Below are positions 1 through 11,700 of a DNA stretch of 64,000 nucleotides, in pieces. The notes beneath the pieces were generated by a model, which saw only the letters and a list, made by a program, of their open reading frames with translations, had not been told where the DNA came from and did no database searches. Both the position numbers and the translations under genes were made by a program. The stretch is from positions 7,799,501 through 7,863,500 of the forward strand of contig JAPVLO010000133.1 in NCBI GenBank assembly GCA_027257055.1. The letters are read 5' to 3'. Within the stretch, counting starts at the first letter, position 1. Every line of letters starts with the position of its first letter. Origin of the DNA: Cephalopachus bancanus (Eukaryota > Chordata > Mammalia > Primates > Tarsiidae).

Positions 1-2098
1 AAGGGTTGTTCTCTGCATACCAGTGTGGAAGCCTCTGGGCTAAAATCACGCGACTTAAAACATGCCACCGTAAAATCTTGCTGTCACTTGTTGTGATATT
101 TGCAGTGTGTGTATGCTCAGTGTGTTCTCAGATGTGATGGTGCCAGTGTCCACAACCAGGGTGTGTAGCACTGCAGAGCATCCAGTGAGATTCATGTTTT
201 CATACTGTGTTTGTCCTCACAGGGCCTTACTCAGGAGGTTCTGGAGGAGAGCCATAACCTCCAGAAATGAAAACAACCCTCCCATAATTGGGAGGGTGCG
301 TGGGGCGCTAGGGCAGCCTTTGAAGCTCCTCTCAGGCCCAGGCAGGGCACACACACTGATGTTGTTGACCGGGCATCAGGAGGAGTAAGGTTAGAACTGC
401 CCCACCCCACCTCTGTGGACTTAACTGAGGAGTGGGACTGACTCTCTGGGATGCAGGGTTTTTACCTTCACGGGAGGGCTCGGTGAGTTCTAAGGGTCCC
501 AGTGCTTGCCCAGGATAAATGATCTATAACCCAAAGCGCATAACCACAGGTCTGAGCGCTATGATCAGGACTCAGATGCCCCTTCTTCTGCACCCTAGGA
601 TTTATACCCGAAAGCTCTTCCTCTCTCTGGCATACACTGGGGTTTCTGGGTGGAAAGGCAGTGCTGCAGGGTGTGTCCTGCAGAGTGGTCGGCAGAGAGA
701 TACTGCTCAGGAAAGATCTGGTCATACTCCACAAAGTCAGCTGCGTCCACGTTCCTGCCCAACAGCTAACTTGAAACTTGGAATAAATACGTCTGTCTCT
801 CTTTCTCCCTACAAACTCTGTGCAGTGATGCCAAATATTAAGATAGTCCAAGTTGGCCCAGGCAGTGCTTGACTTCGGTAAATAATACACTCTGTTTAAT
901 ATGCAATGCCCAAGGTTCATTGTGTGAAAAAGTCTAAGTAGCCAATGAGTGCTGTCTTGGGAACTCTGCCATCCATGAAATGGGTCCGTTAAGATTTCAA
1001 GAAACAAACAAACTTATTGAGTCTTGCAACTTTGTTTTTTATTTTTTCCTTTAAACACACTGGTATTTTTAAAGTCACAAAAACCTTCAACATGGATGGA
1101 AAGGCCATCCCACTACAAAACCTAGAAAAAGCAGGGCTTTGAAAGTGAAGGATTGAAGTTAAGAAAGGGAATATGTAAAAAGTAAAACCCCCAAAGGCCT
1201 GCCTCTTCCAATCACCACTCAAGATTCATCTTAACTAAAGCAGGAAGGCAAGTGTCCTATTTCAACACCTCATTTCTGTTGTTTTTCCAAGTTTTTTTGA
1301 GCATTAAACTGTAAATAAATAAGGTCAGTTCAAAGTTTATTGCTGTGGAGAATGGACTAGATAACTTAAAAAAAAAGTCTATTCCAAAGACTTTTCCTAG
1401 ACTAGACTAGGCTGCCTGATTGATTTTAAAAAAGGAAGAAAGATTCGTATCTACATGAAGGCCCCTGTTACCAGCAAGAAATGCAAGCAGACCCCACAAC
1501 CGCCCTACGGGTTTCAGTGGAGAATTCTACAGTGGGCATAGGCTCACTGCAACTGTAATCTGTATCCACAGTCCCTACCATGTTGAAACAGTGATCAGAA
1601 GCACTCTCACAGGTGCCTCAGTGTGTGTTTCGTTATGTCGGTGTACATATCAGTGCAGATTCTACTGGTTTAAGCCGCCATGCACGCGTATAAGGCACAA
1701 GGTGGAAGCCACTCCGGGGTGGGCTTTAAAATGGAATAAAAGTGAACGTTCTAAATCCCAGGCTGGGCGGCCGTCCCCCTCCACATCACTGGACGCCACG
1801 GGCGAAACTCACGACCCAGCCAGCAGGCGCGAGGCTTGACGACGCGCTGCCATGGGTCTTGCAGCCTGCAGCAGCCTCCCTCCCGGAGGCTTCTCGTGGC
1901 CTCCCCTACGCCTCCTCAGCGCTGGGCCTAGGCTGTGAGTGCCTCCCGGGTCCCGCTCTCCCCTACGGGTCTCCCAGGGCGGCCCGGCTGCTCCAGTCCC
2001 CGGCCCCACGGCCAGGGCAGGGAGGAGGCCGGCGACCGCCCCGCCAGCCCCGCTCCCCCGCTCCCCCACGCCCGTCGGGGCCCGCGGGGCAGCCTCAC
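1..2098 (-). other. GNG11: GNG11 intron 1, 3' portion
   Basis: This is the sequence downstream, on the minus strand, of the GNG11 exon 1 donor. The second GNG11 coding exon would encode the Cys-rich middle and the C-terminal CaaX box. I looked for it on the minus strand and did not find it, so it lies beyond position 1. The human gene is also two exons with an intron of several kb (recall). Positions 1-1740 hold nothing I recognise: no Alu, L1 or conserved exon. From about 1770 the base composition becomes very GC-rich, which is the edge of the CpG island. Confidence 0.7.
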
Positions 2099-2560
2099 CC
2101 GCTGCCGCTGCAGCTTCACCTCCTTGCGGAGCTGCTCCACCTCCAGCCTGAGCTTCTCTGTCTCCGGCAGCTCCTCCACGTGCAGGGCCGGCATCTCCGG
2201 CTGGGCCGTCGGCGTGCGGTGGGCGCCCGCGCCGCGCTCTTCCCCGCGCCTGCCCGGGAGCTCAGCAGGGTCGCCGTGCCCGGGCCGCCCCGCCCCGCCC
2301 CGCGGCCCCGCGTCCGAGTCACATCCGGGCTTTGTCTGCGCCGCGGGGGACACGGCCGGCAGGAAGCGCCTGGGCCCCGCGCGGGGCTGTCCCTGGAGGG
2401 CGCAGAGTCCACTGTGGGAAAGGCCGGAAAGGGCAAAGCGCTGCCCAGGCTCCCCCACCCCGTCCCCCTGCCTCCCCCTCCACCACCCTTCTGCGGTCCC
2501 GCCGGCTGGAGGCCGCGAGGGGGGAGGCGCTTTTGGGCCAGGGGTCTGCCAGGGGAAATC
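1780..2560. promoter_or_regulatory. GNG11: CpG island and GNG11 promoter
   Basis: A CpG-dense block surrounds GNG11 exon 1. Upstream of the start codon (higher coordinates) three overlapping GC boxes, GGGGCGGGG type on the minus strand, lie at about 2287-2304. I see no TATA box at a credible distance, so this looks like a broad, TATA-less, Sp1-type promoter. The transcription start is not defined by the sequence; it is probably between 2220 and 2400. Confidence 0.75.
2099..2194 (-). CDS. GNG11: GNG11 coding exon 1 (G-protein gamma-11, N-terminal part)
   Basis: The exon encodes the first 32 residues of a heterotrimeric G-protein gamma subunit, beginning MPALHVEELPETEKLRLEVE and ending KEVKLQRQR. 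This is the N-terminal helix that forms the coiled coil with G-beta. Complement of 2192-2194 is the ATG, with a purine at -3. The exon ends at a GTGAGG donor (complement of 2098-2093) in phase 0, exactly where GNGT1 is split. The expected remainder, ending in a farnesylated CaaX box, is outside the window. GNG11 is broadly expressed, and the CpG-island promoter fits that. Of the 32 codons 31 end in G or C, the exception being ACA for Thr12. Compared with recalled human protein there are several changes, including I6V, D8E, K12T, K16R, M17L and Q32R. Assignment to GNG11 rather than another gamma rests on the MPALH start, the EQLRKEVKLQRQ block and synteny. Confidence 0.9.
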
Positions 2561-2759
2561 AGCCTCCCACCCTCAATAGCAGTTTCTGTTTTATCCTCAC
2601 GAACGTCTGGTGAGAGGATCCGTGCAGGACGTGAGAGGGAACCAAAGAGGAGCCCTAAGGTTTCCCCCAGGACCCCCACGCCCGCCAGGGTCAGGGGACA
2701 CTGGACACCACAAGAGTTCCTGGCTAGCACCCTCCTGGCACGGGCAGCAGATTCATCTG

Positions 2760-3478
2760 GGGGGGGCTTCCCATGCAGGGTGGGCCTCCCCATCCAGCGT
2801 GGGCCTCCCTATCCAGGGTGGACCTCCCCATCTAGGGGTCCTCCCTATCGGGGAGCTTTCCTATCCAGGATGGGCCTCCCCATCCAGGAGGGGCCTCCCC
2901 ATCCAAGGGGGCCTCTCCATCTGAAGGGATCTCTCCATGTACGGTGGGCCTCCCTATATATGGTGGGCCGCCTTATTCAGGGTGGGCCTTCCCATCCAGG
3001 GTGGCCCTTCTCATTCAGTGGGGGGTCTCTCCATCTAGGAAAGGGCCTATGTATGGTGGGCTCCCTTTCTAGGGGACCTCTCTGGGGTGAGCTCTCCTCA
3101 TGTAGAGTGGGCCTCCTCATGCAGGGTGGGCTTCCTCATACAGGGTGGCCTCCCTATCAGGGGCCTCTCCATCCAGGCTGGGTCCCTCCATCCAGAGGGC
3201 CTCCCCACCCAGGAGCATCTCCCTATCAGGGGGCCTCCCCATCCAGGATGGGCTTCGCCATCTTCATCTAGGGGGTCTGCCCATGTAGGGTGAGCCTCCC
3301 CATGTAGGAGGGCCTCCCCATATATGGTGAGCATCTCCATGTCAGGTGGGCCTCCCCATTCAGGAGGGCCTCCCTATGGGGGGGTCTTCTCATCCAGCAT
3401 TGGCCTCTCAATCCAGGGGGGCCTCTCCATCTGGGGGGCCTCCCCATGTAGGGTAGGCCTCCCTATGTGCACATTCAC
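2760..3478. repeat. Minisatellite, about 20-bp unit, upstream of GNG11
   Basis: About 0.7 kb of diverged head-to-tail units of roughly 20 bp, with plus-strand core GTGGGCCTCCCCATCCAGG. Variants include CTATCCAGG, CATGTAGGG and CATCTAGGG. G-runs of four to eight bases recur, so the block could form G-quadruplex or triplex DNA. It begins about 570 bp upstream of the GNG11 start codon. The long plus-strand open frame across 1742-3271 is a by-product of the repeat and of GC-rich sequence, not a gene. Confidence 0.85.
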
Positions 3479-6333
3479 AATTCCTGCCAGGCCCCATGTT
3501 TTCAGTGTACGGATCAGAGTGAGAAGCCTGCAGGGCCACAGAGGCTCGAGGGGTGTCTCCGACTGTGGCCCTAGCCCTGCCCCTGGTCCTCCCTGGAAAT
3601 GTCCTGGCGTTCTTCTGGGTTTGGGCTTTCTAATTTGTAAGATACATGAGGCAGGGGAGGGGCAAGTCAGCAGGGAGTTGGACTCTGGTATTTAAACGTC
3701 TATGCAGGATGCATCACTTGCAACAACGAGAGGAACTGCGTCTTCTGTGTTTGCAGCTCCAGGTTTCCCCAGGCCCTGGATGTGGGGTGGTTTGCCCAGC
3801 TGATTCGTTTACTGGTCAGTGTGAGCCAGCTCAAAAGCAGGGATCCAGTTCTGACATGTTCCGTTCCTTAAATAGCTTTAAAAAAATTAGTGAAAGTAAT
3901 TAATGTGAATGTAGCCTAAATCAAATAAGTTCAGCACGTTAGCTAAATACATTGGTGAAACAAATGAAGGCATGCCTGTCCCACATCACCAAAATAGAAT
4001 TATTTTGGCCTTTAAATTTCTTCCCTGTGAAATCATCTAGTTACATAAAGGGATAAATTGTTGGTTCTTTAACTTTTCCCACAGTATTCTAAGGCTTATA
4101 TTAGAAGTGAAATACATATTTGTCTATTTATTTTTAGTAAACTAAAATCTAAAGCCTACTAAATAAGCATTACCAAATAATTCATATTCTAAAATCTAAT
4201 TGACTAAACTAATATGAATCGTGGAATGCTGAAATGTGGTCAAATGGCATTCTGAAAAATGTTGTGTTGTTATTGTTTGGTTTTCAATGGTGAAATGATA
4301 ACACTTCCTTTTCATTTTTAAACAAAAACACGTGTGGTCTCCCATCCCAAGCCATGGAGTTTACCTCTCAGAGAAGCTGTTAAGCAATTTCTCATGTGTT
4401 CTTGACAAAATCGTCTATCAGCAATGTTAAACAGTTTTGAATGAACACATTTTTGTATAAAATTTTGAATAGACAGGTTTTAAAATGTATATTAGTTGTG
4501 CCCAAATGTAGTGTTAACTTTTTACTTACAGTGTACATATTATCCCTACCAAAACTTGTTATAAAATACTATGAATGGAAACCATTCTTTAGTAAACCAT
4601 GACAGGTATAACCAAATGAACTTTAATTAATGAGCCACTGTCTTTTGACAAATGTTTTAGAGAAATTTGTTAATAAACTTGAAAGTAGCCATTTGTACTT
4701 TTAAACTATAAAAGAGCAGTGATCCTGAAACTTTTACTTTGGCATGCATAAATAGGAAAAACAGCTGTTTGACTATATTTCTGATTTATTAAGTATGCTG
4801 TTAAAAATTCATATGAAGGAAACAATATAAGAAAATATTGAAGGCAGAAATTGATTCAATAATAACTTGAACTCAAAAAAGATCAGGATTCTGGTCTGTT
4901 TTACCCTATGACTTTTACAAGACACACATTAGCTCTTCCTGTCCTTGGCTGGTATAAATAAACTAGGCTGTCTTTCAAGATCTGCTCTTCTAAAGTTTAT
5001 AGAGAATGGTGACTGTTAGGCCATAAGATGATGGTTTCCTTAAGAAAGCCATTTGATGCACCCTTGGCCTGTTTGATATTGGCTTCACTGGTAAAATAGT
5101 CGAGTGCAGGTTTTTAGGGCATCCTTTGTTCCATGTGACTGTGCATAAGATCCCTTTTTCAAATGAAGAGAACAAGGAGTCACAGGACAACCTGCCTGTG
5201 TCTGATGTGCTGATTCCTGTAACAACCACTGCAGTTCATGATAGTAAAGTGACTTCTTTATTAGTTTTGTTCCTACAAGACTTTAATTTCCTTCACATAT
5301 AATCGGTCATTCTCATTACTCAGTTTACTATATCCCCCATGTTAATACATTCCTTTAGCAGTTTAGAAAGTTTGATATTAGCTTTGTTTTGAAATCTGAG
5401 TAAGAACAACTCAGCCCAACTTAAAATAATAGGTGTTTTGATTCTGTTTTTTCTTGCTAAAGCTTGAACACATCCATGTACGCAAAACACTTTTAAAGTG
5501 CAAGTAGCTCAGATGATATACTGCGGCATCTATAAAAACTCATTCTCACTGATGACATCAGAAAGCTTTGCAGGAGGACAGCTGTTCAGGCGGTGCTGGA
5601 ATACTTTCTGTTTTCCTTAGTCTTGCTTCATTCCCTTTATCCTAGTAACCCCTGGCGAAAACACTTCTGAATAGTCAAGGCACTGATAGTTACTGGAGCC
5701 TGTGGGACAGCTGTGATTTCACTTCCTTCTTCCTGGACCATTTCTCTATACTTCCTTCCTGTGATTTCTCTCTCATTCAAACTCTGCTGACAATCTGTAA
5801 TTTTAAGCAACAGGAATTTTACCCTATTATTGATTTAATCATTAATTAAGCCAATAAGAATTCTAAATTATCCAATACAAACATTTCATAAGCACTGTTC
5901 TTGACTGCTTTTCAATGAATGAAACATTTATGAAGTCAGTGGCGTTGTAGAGATAATTTGTTGGTTGGTATGAAAGTTTCAAAGATTAACAGAGCTTCTG
6001 ACTTGGGATATTTACAATATAGCATTAAAATTAAGATAAGCATACACATAATAAGAGAAAGTAAAGTAATGTTAAATGATGTAAGAGGTGTACAAAATAC
6101 TCTTGAGGTAGAATGAAGGGCAGGTGGCTACAGATGAGAAGCAGGATTTCAGAAGGGCCGAAAGGGGTGGAATGGAGGGATGTGGTAGACATGGGATCAG
6201 GATGGCCAGATTCCAGAAGGTGCGACATTGTAGAGGACACTTATTAGGCTTCTTTCTAGATAACCATCCCTGATATAAGTATTCAGAGAAGCATCCACCC
6301 TAGTGACCCATTTTATACATTAGAAAGACAGGT
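3479..6333. other. AT-rich intergenic DNA, no recognised feature
   Basis: Between the GNG11 upstream minisatellite and the first Alu. It is AT-rich from about 3880. I found no Alu, L1 or exon. Short open frames here lack any family signature. It could hold regulatory sequence but nothing shows it directly. Confidence 0.5.
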
Positions 6334-6614
6334 TTGCTGGGCTTGGTGGCTCAGCCTGTAATCCCGTACCTTTGGGAGGCTGAGGTGAGTGGATTGCCTG
6401 AGCCCGCGGGTTCAAGACCCGCCTGGGCAGCGAGACCTCATCTCTACAATAAATCAAAAAATCAGTCGGGCGTGGTAGCGCATGCCTGTAATTCCGGCTA
6501 CTTGGAAGGCTGAGGCGGAAGGATCCCCAGCAGGTGAGGCTGCGGTGGCCGGGAGCGCACTGCACTCCAGTCTGGGCGACTGAGTGAGACTCCAACTCGA
6601 AAAAAAAAAAAAAA
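6334..6614 (+). mobile_element. Alu (dimeric SINE), full length
   Basis: A plus-oriented Alu with A-rich middle and 3' A tail. The target-site duplication AGAAAGACAGGTT flanks it on both sides (right copy about 6615-6627). It carries the window's distinctive Alu diagnostics: GGCTCAGCCTG in the A-box region and GCGGGTTCAAGACCCGC at the B box. Confidence 0.95.
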
Positions 6615-6627
6615 AGAAAGACAGGTT

Positions 6628-8529
6628 CAAAGAGTTGTAGTTACTTGTCCCACGTTCTCAACCAGAGCGTGAAGAGCTCCAAAGTCCTGTCTGGCTCCAA
6701 AGTCCTTCTGCAGACTTAAAATGAAAGCTAGAGATGTTGTTCAGAATCATTCATAGTCTCCATGTCACTGAATATCATGGCAAAGACTCTGTGTTTATTT
6801 ATTTTTAAACAGAAAAAAATATGATATATGAAACCTTTCACTAAATAAACACTAACTTATAGATGGAAAACTTCTAGAGACAGACCACAGTTAAAGACAT
6901 AATGAAATGTGGTTAGCTGGATGGTGGTGGTATTTGAAGGAAACAAAGTGGGAAAGGGAAACAGGAAGTGTTGAGTTGGGGATGAAAGGACTTTGGTAAT
7001 TTTAGATAAGAGGAAAAGAGATTCTCCTGGGGAGAGGAATGCATCCTGGAAGTCCTTGATACTCAAAGCACATTTGATGAAAGTGTCTGATGGGCTGTGT
7101 TGTTACTATTTAGCCAGAGACCCAGAGTCTTCACCTGGCATTTGCCAGCCCGCTTCCCTGCACCTTTATTTTCTCCATATTGAATGAAGAGGCTGGATGA
7201 GAGTCAACAGTTAGTTGTGGACCATTGACTGTGGTCAGACGGGGAGAGCACTGTGCCGGGAGCCAAATTTTGTAAACCTTCATACTCTGCCAGACAAACT
7301 GTGGATGATTTCTATCTTGTTTTTGAAAAGGGGGACAATCAATTAGCATTTATGCATATTCTGATCATTGGGGTCTGCAAAACAGCACTGTTAGTATGAG
7401 ATAACGGCAAGAAAATACTGATGGCAAAAGTAATTTCTGATTTGGGAGTGATTCCACTTGCCACTTGCTAAGGAGGCAGAGGTAAGTAGTCTTAGTCACT
7501 AACACAAAGATAGTGAAATCTGACTTATGCAGACTCAGTGAGATGCTGAGAGGAAGACGACTTGTTGTGTGGTGCGGGGACAGAGCGATTTTCTATCACT
7601 CTCCCTCAGACTGCTATAGGGCAGACCATGCTGGAGAAAGCCTTCACTGGGATGGGAGGAAACGGCCTGTGTCCTAAAGGGGAGGGTATGTCTAGATCCT
7701 TCCTCAGTAGCAGTTTTAGTTAGCACTGAATCTTACCCAGTGCTGGGCGACATGCTAAGTGTGATAGTTGCATTAGTATACTATTTTACTTCCATTTTTC
7801 TTAAAAATAGGGGGTACCACCATTATTACTCTCCTCCTACACTGGAAGAAACAGATTTAGAAAGGATTAAGTAACTTATCCAAAGTCAGTTAGGCAGGAG
7901 AGTGTTGGAGCCAGGACTCTGTGGCTCCCAAGTCAGTGTTCATCAACTTAATTCCAGTGCTGGTTAAATTCACTGTGCTCTGTGACCACAGCCTGAACTC
8001 TTAATCCAGTGAGCATTGTGGGAAGAAGTCACAAGATAGGTGATATGTGTACCAGAAGAATAGGCTTTCTAATTCTGTAAGCAGGGGAAGAGTTGGGAGA
8101 GAAAATACAAGTCTAACCATAAAATTAAGTGTTGAAAAAAAGTGAAAAAAAACCCCCAAAATAAAACATTTACTATTTGCTGGCAACTCAGAATACTATA
8201 AAATCATTCATAAACATAGAAATTATTTTTAAAGACATTTCCATTTATATTTATTGACAATTATGTATTAAACCCTGTGCTAGGCCATTGTTTTTGTGAA
8301 GCACTGGCCAGACCATGTGACTCTTTGAGCAATGGCCACCATGTTTTCCTAAGCTTTGGCCCCCTCTCCTACCTTGGAGAGGTGAATTTTGTCTCTTTTT
8401 CTCTCTCAGGCTCTCTCTTTCTCTAATTTACTGTTGAAATAAACTGTGTTTTCCAAACTAAAAAAGAAAAACACCCCGCGCTAAATGCTTTAAGAGAAAC
8501 ATGAACTTGTGTGTTACCACATCCCAATT
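6628..8529. other. Intergenic DNA downstream of GNGT1
   Basis: GNGT1 is transcribed toward this stretch. A MIR-like segment lies at about 7740-7945. A pyrimidine-rich block ending in AATAAA near 8438 resembles the end of an old LTR but is too short to name. The rest is unassigned. Confidence 0.4.
7740..7945 (-). mobile_element. MIR SINE fragment
   Basis: The stretch contains the reverse-complement MIR core: ATTACT blocks, a run read as AGGATTAAGTAACTTATCC, then an AGTCAG...GGAGCCAGGACTC segment. It is highly diverged, as expected of a pre-eutherian SINE. Confidence 0.5.
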
Positions 8530-8535
8530 TTTATT
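8530..8535 (-). terminator. GNGT1: Candidate poly(A) signal of GNGT1
   Basis: AATAAA on the minus strand, about 120 nt past the GNGT1 stop codon. The short 3' UTR this implies agrees with the short human mRNA (recall). No other AATAAA lies between the stop and this site that I can see. Confidence 0.6.
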
Positions 8536-8652
8536 AAAAGTTTATATTTACCAATTTAAAAAATCCAATACATGCTGATAGTATTATCATATATGAGAGA
8601 AATCCATGTCCTGCCATTAAAATCTGGCCCGTCCCAAGACTCTCCTCTCCTC

Positions 8653-8781
8653 TTATGAGATCACACAGCCGCCCTTGAGCTCCTTGAAGGGGTTTTTGTC
8701 CTCCGGGATCCCCTTCACCAGCGGGTCCTCCCCAGAGCGCTCCTCCACGTAGTCACGCACTTCCTCGCAGCACTTGGACAC
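8653..8781 (-). CDS. GNGT1: GNGT1 last coding exon
   Basis: Encodes residues 33-74 and the TAA stop (complement of 8653-8655). The acceptor is CTCCCCAG on the minus strand (AG at complement 8783-8782), with a C/T-rich tract before it. The exon carries the G-beta contact region and the prenylation box. The 42 residues are identical to the gamma-1 sequence as I recall it, so strong purifying selection is likely. Confidence 0.96.
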   Translation of the reverse strand: MSKCCEEVRDYVEERSGEDPLVKGIPEDKNPFKELKGGCVIS

Positions 8782-11700
8782 CTGGGGAGGGGGGAAGAGA
8801 AAGGGTTCAGTGGGTTTTGAACAGGACACTGAAGATTCTGAGGATGTGTGTAGATCACAACAGAGCATTGTGGTGTGTCTAGTCAATGTGGCTCTCTCTG
8901 CTTCCTGCCAACGTGCAGGAGCTCTGCAGGAGAAAGAAGAGCTGCCCCTGCCTCAGCCTCCCAGCTCACCGCAGGCAAAGGACAGACAGCTGGCCACGCT
9001 CCGGTGGAGCTTCCTAGCAGACACCGCCTCCAGCCTCCTCAAAGGAGGCAAGACCCAGGGGTCAGAACACAGCTGGGGACTCAAGGCCAGAATGGGAACA
9101 CAGATCGAATCTCTTTCCTCATTCCAAAAATGTGCCTTGTCAAGTGAAAAGGGAATGAATAATTATTAAATTCCAGGCTTATCACCACGCCTGGGTTCTC
9201 AGAGGTTCACATGAGCGAGTTCACGCTAAACTAACCCACAGTGGTTGATCTTGGCAGGGCACCAACCAGGCTGCCATAGGTCGGGGACCTGGGCTGATGC
9301 GTCCAGTGCACCTAGAGCATGGCCTGCATTGCCGCACTCAGTCAGTGCCTATTTGCTGAGCAGAATCATTCATGTTGCCTGTGAGCTGGCTTCTCGCTCG
9401 TCTGTACCATCATAGCCATGTGGTCATGAAAGATCAGGTTTTGGCGTTTCAAAGGACTAAGAATCCGTGAGGGCACCACACAACACTCTTAGAGAGAGGC
9501 AGTGCTTTCTGCATATGTAAAATAAATATGTGTTTGTGTGTGCACACATACAACGCACACATGGAGTCAAGCCTTCCATGCTCTTTGAGCTTCAAGTTGT
9601 TTTGTTTTTGAGTAGTATAGCTCTCATGGAAGCAATGCAGAACTATTTTTCGTAATCCATAAATTGTTTAACTAATTTGTCGGGTTTTTTTCCCTAAATG
9701 AAATATTTATGCTATTTTTGTATGCAAATTTCAAGCAACTTTAGACATAAGACTTAACATTATTTTACAACTACTCAAGCTCATGAACAACATATTAGAA
9801 CAGATTATTTTCCATGTGAGCAAAGAAGCGTTAGTCAGGCGCCTCCTCTGTGGGATGATCCTTATAGATTTACAAACACTCTTGAAACATGCAGTCATTT
9901 AGATCTACTTTTCCCTTCCTCCATGGTCCACGCCTTCCCCCAAAGGCCAACACTTTTGCCCATCTCCCCAGATGACAAGAACAGAAGTGTCAACCACTGT
10001 CCTTCACTCAGGGGTCGTGAGGGCTTGGTTTAGTAGTATTTGGCTAGGACTGAGGCTCTGAGGAGCAGGCTGTTGCCTGCAATGACATGTGTGCGCTCCA
10101 CATTAGCTCAGTGGGGCTTATTATAAATATGTGTGGTTAAACACAGGGTTGCCCGCCATGGTAGAAGGAGCATGGACACTGGAGTCAGACCCTTCCAGGT
10201 GGACCTTAGGTTCTGCTCACGTACTAGCCATGTGGCCTTAGTTAAGGGAGCTCCTCCAAGGTCAGAGCCTCTGTCTACAGAAAGGAGAAGCTTCCCTGGT
10301 TGCCTTAAATGCCTAACAAGTGCCTGGCACAAATCACATCAACCACATGGTGACTGTTTTTAGCTATTACCACAAAGATGCCATTTGTCATTGTCCAATA
10401 CAGTGACTTTCAGTCCTTCCAATCTGTCGGCTCCAGAAACTCAATGCAAAGAATTATCTTGCTCTGATGATCCTAGTGCCTTAACAAAATCGGCTGAGGC
10501 ATGATATAAATGGGTCTGGTTCATAAATACAAAGAATGACTTTAAGAATAATGTAATGGTAGAGAGTACCCGGTGTAACTGGGCATGGCTTTCAGAGCTT
10601 TGTACACATAGTCTCCTGGTCTTCCCAATGCCCTCTGAATTAGATGCTGCCATTATCCTCATGCTGAGAAAACACAGCACTGGAAAGACAGTGAACTTGA
10701 GTGAGGGTTACACAGGCAGAGGGTTGGGGTGGAGCCAGGATCTGAACCAGAAATATGGTCCCAGCATATGTCCACCGAACCATGCTGCATGCTACTGTGT
10801 CACCTGTGTAGAGGAAGCGATTCAGGACCCGGCAGTTCCATCACACACACGTGTAGACACACACACACACACACACACACACATTAGCATTTATATTCCA
10901 ATAAATTATATAATTCCTATCTATACTATGTATGTATATTAGACGAAATGCTTTTATCCCCTGAAAATTCATATGTTGAAATCCAGACCTCCAAGACCGG
11001 GCCTTTGGGAAGTAAACAGGTCATAAGGACAAAGCCCTCACAAATGGGATCAGTGTCCTTATAAAAGGACCCCAGAGAGCTCAGAAAGCCCCGTTCACCA
11101 GGAGAAGAGACAGTAAAAAACCGTTCATGAACAAGGGAGTAGGCCCTCACCAGACACCAGATCTGCTAGTGCTTTGATCTTGGATTATGCAACTTCCAGA
11201 ACTGTGAGAGATGAATGTCTTTGGTTTATAAGCCACACGGCATGTGGCGTTCTGTCACAGCAGTCTAAACAGACTAAGGCAATATGTGTATAAGTGCATA
11301 TGTAAGCATATATAAACATGTGTGTGTATATGTGTGTGCATATATAAGTATGTATGTCTGTGTATATAAGTGTGTATGTGTATATATAAGTGTGTGGGTG
11401 TATATAAATGCATGTTTGTAGCCGGGCTCGGTGGCTCAGCCCATAATCCCGTGCCTTTGGGAGGCTGAGGTGAGTGGATTGCCTGAGCCCGCGGGTTCAA
11501 GACCCGCCTGGGCAGCAAGACCTCATCTCTACAATAAATCAAAAATTCAGCCGGGCGTGGTAGCGCATGCCTGTAATTCCGGCTACTTGGAAGGCTGAGG
11601 CGGAAGGATCACCAGAGCCCAGCAGGTCAAGGTTGTGGTGTCTGGAAGCGGTCACTGCACTCCAGGCTGGGCGACGGAGTGGGACTCTAACTCAAAAAAT

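Noticed and set aside
1..2098. GNG11 exon 2 inside the window
   Set aside because: Searched the minus strand for the Cys-rich and CaaX-coding sequence; not present.
1928..2793. Overlapping minus-strand frames of 176 and 225 codons around GNG11 exon 1
   Set aside because: GC-rich DNA has few stop codons. Only the 32 codons from 2194 to 2099 match a known protein.
1742..3271. 509-codon plus-strand open frame
   Set aside because: It runs through the GNG11 CpG island, antisense to the GNG11 exon, and through the minisatellite. It is Pro/Gly/Ser-rich repeat translation with no domain or splice context.
2760..3478. CRISPR-like repeat array
   Set aside because: No identical repeats with unique spacers; it is a diverged minisatellite in a vertebrate genome.
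8340..8460. Possible LTR end near the GNGT1 3' side
   Set aside because: A short pyrimidine-rich block with AATAAA; boundaries and family could not be set.
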